DNA of 64,000 nucleotides. Origin: Anarhynchus alexandrinus (lineage: Eukaryota > Chordata > Aves > Charadriiformes > Charadriidae). The position numbers and the translations under genes are program-made. The notes beneath the pieces are model-generated. The model worked only from the letters and a program-made list of their open reading frames with translations. It searched no databases and was not told the DNA's origin. The first letter of the stretch is position 1, and every line of letters starts with the position of its first letter. Below, in pieces: positions 49,101 through 60,794 of this stretch. Where the stretch lies: NCBI GenBank assembly GCA_008711295.1, contig VUYV01000017.1, positions 545,303 to 609,302 of the forward strand, given 5' to 3'.

Positions 49101-52100
49101 CTGCTGCTGAGAGAACTCTGACCTTGGGTCAAAATATTTTTGAGGGTGCTGAACAGAAGAAGAAATCCTGTTGACTGACACAGTGCATTGCTTTGGGAGG
49201 ATGGAATATTAGAAATATAATTTGTAGCTGGTGTATGGAATGATCATAACAGAATTGCAGAAGTTCTGGTATAAATAGTGAGAACTTCTGGGAAGAAAGT
49301 AGAAAATTGGTGTCCAGGAAGTGTTCCCAGGAGACCAAGAGAAAAATCCAGGGCTGCAAACTACTTGGATCAAACAAAGCTCAGGAGCAGATGGCTGAGT
49401 GTCATAAGAAGCAAATGTAGCAGTGTGGTGGCTTCTCCAGGGCTGTGAGACCTTTTGGATTCCCTTTCCCGTGATAACTGGTATGTAAACAGGTGGTGAT
49501 CTTAAACTGAAGCCAGCAAAGTTCTAATTGAAGGCGTAAAAAATTGGCAATGTCTGGAGGTTTCTCCTTAGCCGCAGCAGCTCTGCTTCAATTCTGTTAT
49601 ATTCTTGTTTAGTTGCTCTGAAAGACCACTAGCTACTGTTTCTCTGAAGTACTTTTCCCCCACTTCATCTGACAGCTCTTCAGGCAATTGAAAGAACTTC
49701 CTTGAATACTTTAAAAAACATACTGTAAAATCCTTGGAATCTTGTATTAATTTTGATTCCTTCTGTTGATGTATTACTGTACTTTTTTGTCCCTTACAAG
49801 TATCAAGGATATAAACACAGACAGGATTTAAGCTACCAAAGAACTAAACACTCCCAACTCCCCTGTCACCTAACACAAGTAGAGAACATTGTGTTCAGTC
49901 ATGGTGCTTTTAGTATGAAACAAGGTTTAGAGCTATTGAAGCTGAGGACAGGAACCTAGTGGCTAGCAGCTGCAGCATCCACGTATTTCTGCATCAAAGT
50001 GCAAGTTCTGTAGAAGTGCATATTATACCGACCCTTCACTCATTAATTTGTTTTGCTTGAGGTTACTGGGAAAATCAAAATCCCTGATATATTTTTAGGA
50101 AAGGGTTATTGGCTATCTCCTCATAGTTTGGAGATAAGGAGAGAGAGAGGAGTGTTTTTTTCTGATTCAATGAATATTTTGGCAAAATTCAACAGCAGCC
50201 TAGGAAATAACGTATTTTTTCTCTCTAGTTATATCCAGAATAAACTCAGCAATAGCTAAGTAGACTGCTTTGCAAACTGTCTTTTTATTCAGATGGCCTG
50301 GATAGGATCTAGATGAAACTGTAAGAGTAGTGCTTTTCTTTTGCTTTGACAAATGAGCAAACAGTCTTTTTTGAAAGTCTGATTCTTTTTTTCCCTTTAC
50401 CTTCTATGTTCCGGTATTTGCATTAAGCTTGTTAGTTGTAAATGACAGACATAAAAATTGTGAGGCTTGCAGATTATTTTCTCTCTATCTATTTACAGTT
50501 GAAAGAAGACTAGGAAGTCTGTAATAGATTTCTGTTTTGTTCTTTATATATGTTAGGTGAGGTCAAAAAAAGAAGAAAAATTTGGGCATTACACATACAG
50601 GAAAGACTACTGGGTAAATGCTTTCCTTTTAGGTTGATATTACAGAGTCTTCACTTATGCTTATTTATTTTTATTTAATACTGTTTAATTATTGCTGATC
50701 TGAAAGTATGAGTTTCTGTGAAATGAATTTTTAAAGAATTAGTACAATAAGTGAAAGCCCCAAGGAAATCTATTGTATTTTACCACATTTTTACATCATT
50801 GCTTATATTTGTTTAAGGTCCTTCATATCTTCCTTAGGGGTTGCCTCTTTGAGTTCCAACTTTTGAACTCTGTGAGAAATGATACCCAATTTGACCAAGT
50901 TATTAATAACATTATATTTTTTGTTTAAAGATGTCACCTGCTCTTCAGGAGGTAGTTCTGTGCCCCGAGAAGCAGATAGAAAATTTGTATTGACTTCAAA
51001 TACGCTGATCTTGTCTCAGCTGTGGCAGAAGACAAACTGCAGACAAGCTGGATGGGCAGTAGGGAGTATTGACTGTCACAGGATATGATAGCTGTAGAGA
51101 AGTCCTACTGCATTTTGTCTTAATAAGTACTGGTATTATAGGCCATTTATTTAGCTTTTTTAAAATTACATAAAAGGGAAAGTATGCAGCATTGTTGGAT
51201 TCAAGGAGAATGTGTTCTATTTGTGCTCCAGAACAAGGGTGCTAATTAAAACTTTACAGCTTGGAAAATTCATCACTGCTAGTTTGGTTCCACCAACTCA
51301 GTGGTAACAAATCATTCATGGTAGTGAGCTTCAGATGCTATTGAACTGGACTGGATACAGACCATTAACCACAAGAGATAAACTCCACATTCTTTTTACT
51401 TGGCCCTTGCTTAGCTCCCCCCATGCAGTACCTTGCATCGAATATATTGCGTAATTTTTTCCTACCCCATACTGAGACCAGTTTTAAATCCTAAAACATT
51501 AGGTGATTAAACAAGTAAAATAAATCACTTACCAGCTGAAACTCAAAAGTATCAGGTTTGGATATGGTGGAAAGTGTATTAATAGTATGAATGCATATGT
51601 TCTAATACCCTACGTTCACATGCATTGCACAGATAGTACTAGCATCAGCGGCCTTGGGGTGCTCATAGAGGGCAATCACTGCCAATAGTTCTAAACATCA
51701 GAACTGATGTCATTTGCCATTTTCTTTTCCACTGTGAAAATCTTCCTTTTCCTAGTGGGGAAAAATCAGTTGCTAGAGGAAGTTTGAGCAAGCAACATAG
51801 TTAGTACTTTATGCATGTAATTCATGTAACCTCTGACATGCAGGTGACATAGAGGCTTTTAGTTGTCCTTTCCCACTTCTTTCTATGTCTTTAGGGCATC
51901 AAAAAGGATTTCAGGGGGGAATAAACAAAGCACTTTTAACATTTCTTTTTTTATTTTATTCTGAGGGGAAATTGCAGGTCAAACAATTCTTGAAGCAAAA
52001 TAGTTTGTGTGAAGGAATAGTAATGTGGCTGAAGGACATATGATTAGAAACAGTAATCCTGAAATTTTCTGTTAACTGTTTCATATCATAGTACTAACTA

Positions 52101-52225
52101 CTCCAGTGGTTAGTTGAGTAGATAAATTCTTAAACTTATGTTTCACAGGAGACTATTTTTATTATATCACAAGTGCTATTTTTTTTCTTTCATGCAGAGC
52201 TTTTGCAATATGTAGGTAGTTTGCT

Positions 52226-52968
52226 AATCGGTCATGGCCCTTTTTTTTACCCTGGAAAAGCAAAGGTACAGGTTAGGGGCTGACCTCCTGGAGAGCAGCT
52301 ATGTGAAAAGGGACTTGGGAGTCCTGGGTGACCATGAGCCAGCAATGTGCCCTGGTGGCCAAGAAGGCCAGTGGCATCCTGGGGTGCATCAAGAAGAGTG
52401 TGGCCAGCAGGTCGAGGGAGGTCATCCTCCCCCTCTGCTCTGCCCTACCCTGGTGAGGCCACATCTGGAGTATTGTGTCCAGTTCTGGGCTCCCCAGTTC
52501 CAGAAGGACAGGGAACAGCTGGAGAGGGTCCAGCAAATGGCTACTAAGATGATTGGGGGACTGGAGCATCTCTCTTATGAGGAAAGGCTGAGGCACTTGG
52601 GTCTTTTTAATCTAGGGAAAAGAAGACTGAGGGGGGATCTTATCAATACTTATAAACACTTAAAGGGAGGGTGCTAGGTAGGTGAGAGCAGCAGTGGTGC
52701 CCAGCCATAGAACGAGAGGTAATGGGCACAAACTGGAACATAGGATGTTCCATCTAAACATGAGGAGGAACTTCTTTACTTTGAGGGTGGCAGAGCGCTG
52801 GAACAGGCTGCCCAGAGAGGTTGTGGAGTCTACCCCACTGGAGACATTCAAAACCTGCCTGGACTCCGTCCTGTGCAACTGGTTGTAGGTGACCCTGCTC
52901 TGGCAGGGGGATTGGACTAGATGATCTCCAGAGGTCCCTTCCAACCCTGACCATTCTGTGATTCTGTG
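52226..52968 (+). mobile_element. CR1 LINE, 5'-truncated, sense
   Basis: The copy begins within the 3' part of the RT frame ([20 protein letters not shown]), continues with [20 protein letters not shown] and LSYEERLRHLGLFNLGKRRL, then [20 protein letters not shown], and ends in ATTCTGTG repeated twice at 52953-52968. It is only about 740 bp, with frameshifts. The wording suggests a different CR1 subfamily from the 7.3-kb and 54-kb copies. Confidence 0.93.
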
Positions 52969-53555
52969 GTATCAATACAGGTATGTAAATATATATACAC
53001 ACATATGTATGTTTATACATGTAGGTAGATTAATATATAGAGAGATAATAAATTAAAGACTGAATAGGAAGTTCAATAATGAGCCTGAAAGAGAGTACAG
53101 TGTGTACTGGATAGCTTGGTTTGGTTTTGGTGGTGGTGGTTTAGGGGTTTTGTTCGTTGGTTTTGCTTCTGCTTTCTTGTATCCTGTCTAACTCTCCTTG
53201 TGCTTGTATATTGTACCATCATATAGCGGGTACTGTATAACAAATGTGGTCCTCTGGCTATTGATGCAAGTATGGGAGCTGAGAGACCTGGATTCAGTCC
53301 TGTGTTATCCCATAAAGTGTCTGCATCAATAATACAGCTAATCCTTCTGTAAAAGGCAGTGATACCACTTCTTGACCCATCAGCCATATGATAAATCTAA
53401 ATGTTTTAAAGTTGTGAGGTGCTTGGAAACTGTGATGAGACCATCTATAGGTGGATTGAAGTAGCTTTATAGTGGCTGGTGCTGGTAGTAGAAGCATTAG
53501 AGCTGAGTCTACAAGAAATAGTGTTGCCTATAATGCCTTTTGCTGAGAAGCCACT

Positions 53556-55965
53556 GTATATTCAACCAGCCGGACATCTGCTGGAAAAGTAGCAGGGCGA
53601 GCTGTAGGCAATCCAGGAGACTCCTGGGGAGTCCATTGAGGATAACTTCTTAAGACAGGTAACAGACAGCCCTTCCAGAGGGGATGCGATACTGGACTTG
53701 ATGGACACCAAGGCAAGTGAGATAATCGGTGATGTCAAGACTGGAGGCAGCCTGTGCTGCAGTGATCACACACTGGTGGAGTGTGCAGACACGAGGGATA
53801 CAGACAAGGCGAAGAGTAAAGTCAGGACCCTGAATTTTAGGAAAGGAAACTTCCAGGTCTTCAAGGAGTTAGTCAACAGGATCCCCTGGGAAACTGCCCT
53901 CAGGGACAAGGGAGCAGAATAGAGCTGGCAGATCACTAAGGATGCCTTTCCACAGAGCGCAAGAGCTTTTGATCCTCAGGTGTAAGAAATCTGGAAAGGA
54001 AGGCAAGAGACTGGCATGCATGAGTCGAGACCTGGTGGTCAAACTAAAGCACAAGAAAGAAACACAAAGGCAGTGGAAGTAGGGACAGGTATCCTGGGAA
54101 GGGTATAGGGACGCTGCCCAGTTGGGTAGGGATGGGGCCAGGAAGGCCAAGGCACAGCTGGAGCTGAAATTGGCAAGGGACGCAAGGAATAATAAGAAAG
54201 GTATGTTAGCCAGAAAAGGAAGGTCAAAGAAAGCGTACCCCCCATGATGAACACAGCTGGCAAACTGGTAATGGATGATGAGAAGTCTGAGGTACTCAAC
54301 AATATTTTTGCCTCAGTCTTCACTGGCAACCTCTCTTCCCACACCTCTTGAATGGATGGACTGCAAGGCAGGGACTGGGGGAGCAAAGTCCTTCCCACTG
54401 TAAGAGAAGATCAGGTTTGAGACCACTTAAGAACTTGAACACACATAAGTCTATGGGACCTAACGAGATGCATCCCAGAGTCCTGAGGGAAGTGGCTGAT
54501 GTAGCTGCCAAGCCACTCTCCATGAAAAGTCATGGCAGTCAGGTGAAGACCCTGGTGACTGGAAAAAGGGAAACATTGCCCCCATATATAAAAAGGGTAG
54601 AAAGGAGGACCCTGGGAACTACCGACCTGTGAGCCTCACCTCTGCTTGCGAAAACCATGGAACAGATCCTCCTAGAAGCTATGCTAAGGCACGTGGAGGA
54701 CAGGAAAGTGATTTGAGACAGCCAGCATGGCTTCACCAAGGGCAAGTCCTGCCTGGCCAACCTAGTGGCCTTCTATGATGGAGTGACTACGTCAGTGGAC
54801 AAGGGAAGAGCTATGGATGTCATCTATCTGGACTTCTGTAAGGCCTTTGACACGGTCCCCCACAATATCCTGCTCTCTAAATTGGAGAGGTATGGATTTG
54901 ATGGGTGGACTGTTTTGTGGATGAGGAACTGGCTGGATGGTCATATACAGACGGTAGTGGTTAATGGCTTAATGTCCAGATGGAGACCAATGATGAATGG
55001 TGTCCCTCAGGGGACCATACTGGGAGCAGTACTGTTTAATATCTTCATCAGTGACATAGACAGTGGGATCAAGTGATCCCTCAGGAAATTTGCAGATGTC
55101 ACCAAGCTGGGTGGTATGGTTGACATGCCTGAGGGACGGGATGCCATCCAGAGGGATCTGGACAGGCTGGAGAAGTGGGCCCACGTGAACCTCATGAGGT
55201 TCAACAAGGCCAAGTGCAAGGTTCAGCCCCTGGCTTGGGGCAACCCCCAGTATCAATACAGGCTGGGGGATGAAGAGATTGAGAGCAGCCCTGAGGAAAA
55301 GGATGTGGGGGTACTGGTGGACAAAAATCTGGACATGAGCCAACAATGTGTGCCCAGAGCCCAGAAAGACAACCACATCCTGGCCTGCATCAAAAGAAGC
55401 ATTGCCATCAGTTTGAGGGAGGTGATTCTGCCCCTCTACTCCACTCTGGTAAGACCCTGCCTGGAGAACTGTGTCCAGGTCTGTGGCCCCCAACACAAGA
55501 AGGACATGGACCTGTTGGAGCGGGTCTAGAGGAGGGCCACGAAGATGATCAGAGGACTGGAACACGTCTCTTATGAGGAAAAGCTGAGAGAGTTGGGTTT
55601 GTTCAGTGTGGAGAGGAGAAGGCTACAGAGAGGCGTTATTGTGGCCTTTCAATTTAAGAGGGCTTATAAGAAAGGAGGAGAGAGGCTTTTTAGTAGTGCC
55701 TGTAGCGACAGGGCAAGGGCTAATGGTTTTAAACTAAAGGAGGGTAGATTCAGACTAGGAAGAATTTTTTTACGATGAGGGTGGTGAAACACTGGAACGG
55801 GTTGCTCAGAGAGGCTGTAGATGCCTCATCCCTGGAAACATTGAAGTTCAGGTTGGATGGGTCTTTGAGCAACCTGATCCAGTTGAAGATGTCCCCTCTT
55901 ATAGCAGGGGGAGCTGGACTGCATGATCTTTAAGGTCCCTTCCAACCCAAACCATTGTATGATTT
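53556..55965 (+). mobile_element. CR1 LINE, about 2.4 kb, sense
   Basis: This is the longest CR1 copy in the window. It starts in the end of the endonuclease/linker region (LVECADTRDTDKAKSKVRTL near 53.77 kb) and runs through the RT domain ([16 protein letters not shown] near 54.82 kb, [14 protein letters not shown] near 55.0 kb) to the 3' end ATTGTATG near 55954. The catalytic box reads FADV at 55089-55100 in place of FADD, and several stops and frame shifts interrupt the frame (for example TGA at 55075-55077). It is inactive. The 5' limit is approximate. Confidence 0.92.
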
Positions 55966-57409
55966 GTCTGGGCTTATCATCCTTTCCCTGTGTTTGTCCC
56001 CTGAACCAATTCCTTCTCTTGTGCTAATTAACTGGCAGTTTTAAGGTACAGTATGATGGCCCTTATAATCTTACTAGTAATACGGCTTTCTGGGAAGAGT
56101 TTCAGACATTTTTCTTTGGCTGGTTCACAAAGGTTCTTGTGTGAGTTTATAAGATGACTCCATCTCTTTCTGAACTTAAGCTTTGAAGAAGGGCCTTGAA
56201 GAAAGAGTTGAAAAATTCTCAAGCCTAAATGTGTGCTAGTAAAATGAAACTGCTGGAAATTTTCTTTTCACAGCATTAAAGTAAGAATCCTAAATGAACC
56301 AGGAGACATTAAATGCCTTGCTGAATAATATTTTTGGATTTTGTTACTTCTGCTGCAGCTTCATCTGAACTAAATTAGGACTTTGAACATCCAGTGCTTA
56401 TGTCAAGAAGAGATTGTGCAGATGGAAATTGGTATAATAGAAAACTATGCATAATTTTCCATTTTTGTACACTTTTTCTTTTTTTTCTTTACTTTCTAGG
56501 TAGGCAACAATACATCAGTGAAAATACCTGCTTAAACTTGTACATGTTTGCTCTTAAATATTTTGCAGTGCTGCCCAGGTATTGTTAATAAGAGCAGGTG
56601 TTTCTTAAGTAGTTCCCAGTCTAACTAGAGCATAGAGATGAATGAGAGAAGAAAGAAAGAAGAATCATCTTTTTTAGAACACAAAGCTAAGGAAGAGGAA
56701 ACTACCAGAAATTTTTTAAACCTAGGAGTAAGCCATTAAATGCCACAGTAAATATTCAGATTGATTTTAGGATGTGTTTTCAATTGAAGGAGAAGAAATA
56801 CTGCCCTTTGAAATAATTTTACTTTTCTGTGTTTGTTTTGAGCGAGAGAAGGGAGGTTATTCGTGTTTGTAGGTGCATGGGATTATTTTGCAGGATTACC
56901 TAAATTGCATGCAGAGAGAAAATGAGTGGATAGATGCCAAGAGAGTTTTATTTAAAGGCCACTGATGTTAATGGAAAGGTTCTTATTCACTTCAAGGGAG
57001 CCTGGATCTGCTCCTGCCTGTCCCTTTTCTCCAATCAAAGCAAATTAAAGGGATCAGTCTATTGTAAAGGCAACAAACTGGCAACTGAAAACAGATCACT
57101 GAAATGTTTTCATAGCTGGCGGAAGTTGTACTCAACAATGCATTTAGTGCAGTGGACTTGCAGTTCTGTCTCTTGTACCCCAAAAGCCACTGCTGTTTTG
57201 TTCTGTGTGCTACAGATGACTGAATTAGTTTTTTAATCCATGGAAGGATTTCTGTATAGTAGTGGTGTCATAATGCTACTCTCACAGGACACTTGCACAT
57301 GTTTGTGTTAGCATAGGAAGAGTCATATTGCCAGCTCTGTTGTTTTTATGATCTTTTCGTGTTCTATTTTGAATTTTCTGTGGTGAATTTTAATTTATTT
57401 AATCTGCAG

Positions 57410-57449
57410 GGGAAACTGAAGATGAGTGTAAATATATTTGGATCTTGAG
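57410..57449 (+). CDS. Candidate second coding exon of the unidentified gene
   Basis: This 40-nt exon lies between a good acceptor (TTTAATCTGCAG) and a perfect donor (TTGAG|GTAAGT). Entered in phase 1 from the exon at 45344-45515, it reads GETEDECKYIWIL with no stop and leaves in phase 2. The match of phase, both splice sites and continued acidic character supports it, although short exons are hard to prove without transcripts. Confidence 0.5.
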
Positions 57450-60400
57450 GTAAGTAAATCTAAACGTAAATTATTTTCTCCTTTCAATAATATTACAGAC
57501 TATCTATTAATCAATTAAGATGTCTGCGTCTGAAAGTGTAACTTGAAAATCTTGCATCCATTTATTTTTAGCCATATAATTTTGAGTGAGTCAGGCACAA
57601 ATTCTTATCCTGCAAAAATGTGTACTAGTAATTTTGCCTCTGTGATTTATTGCCATTGACTTCAGTTGGCAGTATTCTGGAAGTAGCATGGGTGGCATTA
57701 TGTCTGCATGTGTCCATAGGATCAGGTTCTTTTTATCCAGAAAACAAATTGCAACTGTTTAATAATAGACATCTGGAAAGCAAACCATCTGCACTGAGGT
57801 GATGATGACCTGATCATTTCAGTGCCAGCTGCTTGTATGCCAGGTTCTTCTGGCAGCTGAAGAGTGTGCACTAGAGAGAGGGTTTCCATTCATTTCACAC
57901 TGTCACAAGTACGGAATGTTCCAAATATGCCCTGGATCCTACAGTGGTTTCCAAAACTATAGCAGAAATGCTGTATTAGGATCTTAGTTTTCCTAAAGGC
58001 AGGTTTGCTGATTTGATTTCCAAAGTAGCACGATATAAAATGAGAGCAAGGCAATGTTGGTGCAGACAGAGTGACAATAGGTTCAAACACATAGAGCAAA
58101 TTTTTAATGGAAGATGTTCCAATTCTTTGTCTAAAACTAGAATTCTTCACTCTCTATTAGTTACTATGTTCTGGTTTTAATGCTTTGGCACTCTACCATG
58201 CACAGTGGCTGTGCGTTTCTGAGTAGAAAGGAGGACTCTGTTGTCTGGTTAAGTGTTTGGCAAATAATATGTTAGAAACATTTGTGAAGCAAAAAAAGCA
58301 TTCCCAAGTGGGAAAATGACTTCAAATATATTAGGTATAATTAAAATATAATAAAGTAATAAAATAAGATATTTCTGCTGTTTTGGAAGAAGCAGAAGGA
58401 GACGGCCAAAAATTACAGGCTATGTGGCTAACTACAGGGTACTGAGGTAAGGCAGTAAAGATCAGTGATGTCTGAAGATTTGTCTGCATCTTTTGTTTCT
58501 TTCTTCCTTCCCTCCTTTTCTTCCTCTCTCCCTCTCAACACTGCTTAAAAAGGAAAAATACATCTGACTTGTTGATTAAAATGTAACAAGTCTTATGTAT
58601 GTATTGGTCAGTCACTACAATTTCTTAATTTCCCTATTTTAAAATTATCACTCATAAACAGAAGGCTAGCTTCTTTAGATATCCATGAATAAGAGATTCT
58701 TAATTTCCTGCTCTTCTTTTTTTTTTCTCATAATTAAAATATAAAGTTTTCAGGAAACAAACTTTATTTTTTAAGTTTACATTTGATGATGATTTGCATT
58801 AGCTGCTAAATATTTAGACATTAGATGTAACATGTTAGTTTAGTCCTTAGTGCAAAATGAAAGAAGCTTGTATCTCAAAGTGATACAGGTTAATTGCAGC
58901 TGGCATTTTTTGCTGTGCTGCATCCACCAATTCTTTAAAAAATACTGCTGCTGAGTATATTGGGCTTTTCAGTCCAGAGCATATTGTTCTTTTCAGTCTG
59001 ATTTTTTTTGTTATAATTTAAATGCAAATGGTCAAAAGTCATGTATCACTGCAACTTCTTGATATTTTCATGGTAGCGTATTCTTTTTAAGCCTTATTTA
59101 TGTAACTATAGTTGAAATGTAATGATGGTCTTAAAAATGTGTGAACATAAAATTAGCAAAAATAACATAAAAGTAAATATATATCGCAATTAGAAAAGAA
59201 AAGGAGTTGCAAAGTAAGAATACAAGCGTGGCCTTCTCTTTCTGCAAATCTGGTAACTTTACACCAGGCCCTTCCCCTCCAAGATGTTTTTGTGTAAAGA
59301 AGGAGATGCACTGACTCATTAAATGTCAAGCTGAGTAGACACCAGCAGTGTGAAATCAATTTACGACTAGCAGTATGAGGTGTTATGAAATGCTATTCTT
59401 GATTTTCTTACTCTAAGTCCTTTAAAAGTACAAGGTAGTAGTATTGTATTGTTTGTATCCTATCTTACTTGAAAGACCAGTGCTTTATTGCTGCAGTGTC
59501 TCTAAGATGCAGTAATTTACAACAGTAGTCTGAGATTAATACTTGCTGATTTGAAGTTAATGAAACTGTGCCTGTTTATAGTAGAGAAAGACCTCTTTAA
59601 TACTTTTAGAGGTACTAGTGTATAATTGAGAAATAAATTTCTCAGACTCAAAACACTTCTAGTTTAATATATATCTAAATAAATATTAATTTTTTTTTGA
59701 AGTATCTGATTTCTCTGAAGGTTGCTGTAGTATGATTAAATTAGATCTTCTATTCTGTGCCTCAAGTCACACTCCCATGGTGGTTATTTCAGAGTATTTG
59801 CTTGAGCTCTGACTGCCTTACAAACTACATCCAAGACAGACAGGATACCAAGAGGGCAGTTGTCCTAAATTGTCACCATTGTGAATCCATGTCACAGAGA
59901 TTCTTTACACCTTCTGGGTGCCAGTTTTAGTCATGTATGAGGCTTTAAATGGTGCAGTTAATACTTATGGGAGGTATGACTAGTGAGATTACAGGCAGAT
60001 GTGGGTGTTTGGATGGGGTGACTTGCGTATCAGAAACATATTAAATCCCGTGATTCTAAATACCAACCTGTCTCCTGTCTCAAGTTGTTGTTTGTTTTTT
60101 TTTATAAACCACGTTATGCTTTTGAAACCTGGATGTGTCAGTTACACCAGTAATTAGAAAGGTAACTTGCTTTAGTCTCTTGTTGTCATTGCAGCATGAC
60201 AGTTAAATCTTCTTGAGGCTGACTGAATAAATAGGAATACTCTTAAAATTGGCACTAATTGTTTTGTACCACAGTGTTCTTTTTACGCTGCTTGCAGTGA
60301 CTCTTGATCTGCTTGTGATTACATGTTTTACTCGTTAAGCTGCATGACTGCAGATAAAGGCAGAGCTCTGTTTTGAGGCTGACAGACCAGCACCCTGACA

Positions 60401-60716
60401 GGTGCATGGTAAAAACCAGCTATGCCTTCAAAGGTCAGGTTACGCATTAACTCAAGACTCTGTTGCCTGCAGATAGCTTCCAGACTTGAGTCACTGTCTT
60501 TGGAAGATGTCTTTTTCTGTGTGAGCGTATCATCTGCTTCAGTTAACTAAGGGATGTTTACATTGCACTTAGTTGTGTGGGGTAAACATTTTTTGTTGTG
60601 TTTGGTGTTTTAAAGGGTGTCATAAATCAGCTGAAGGAACAGGTGGTGTGATACAGGTACTTAGTAAGCAGGCATATTTGAAGCCCGCTACTATTTCTTT
60701 CATTTTGTATTTGCAG
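57450..60716 (+). other. Presumed second intron of the unidentified gene
   Basis: This 3.3-kb stretch of unique AT-rich DNA has a C/T-rich tract near 58490-58535. No repeat family or RNA gene was recognised. Confidence 0.5.
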
Positions 60717-60794
60717 CAATGGCAAAGGACAAGATGATGTTGAAGGATGTGAATTGCTTGGAAATTTGCTTTTGGCATTAGCCTTCTGCATGCA
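60717..60794 (+). CDS. Candidate third coding exon of the unidentified gene
   Basis: The acceptor is strong (CATTTTGTATTTGCAG). Entered in phase 2, the 78-nt segment reads SNGKGQDDVEGCELLGNLLL followed by ALAFCM, and it can leave at CATGCA|GTAGGT in phase 2. If that donor were not used the frame would stop two codons later at TAG (60796-60798). The peptide joins smoothly to the previous exon, giving about 96 residues in total. I do not recognise the family. Confidence 0.45.

Larger units (their letters stand above)
45516..57409 (+). other. Presumed first intron of the unidentified gene
   Basis: About 11.9 kb long. It holds the right part of the CpG island, TA-rich tracts near 47250-47278 and 52985-53040, and two sense CR1 copies. 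Further small coding exons could be hidden here, but none was convincing by eye. Confidence 0.5.

Noticed and set aside
54969..55565. 198-codon ORF on the minus strand
   Set aside because: It is the antisense shadow of the 2.4-kb CR1 copy.
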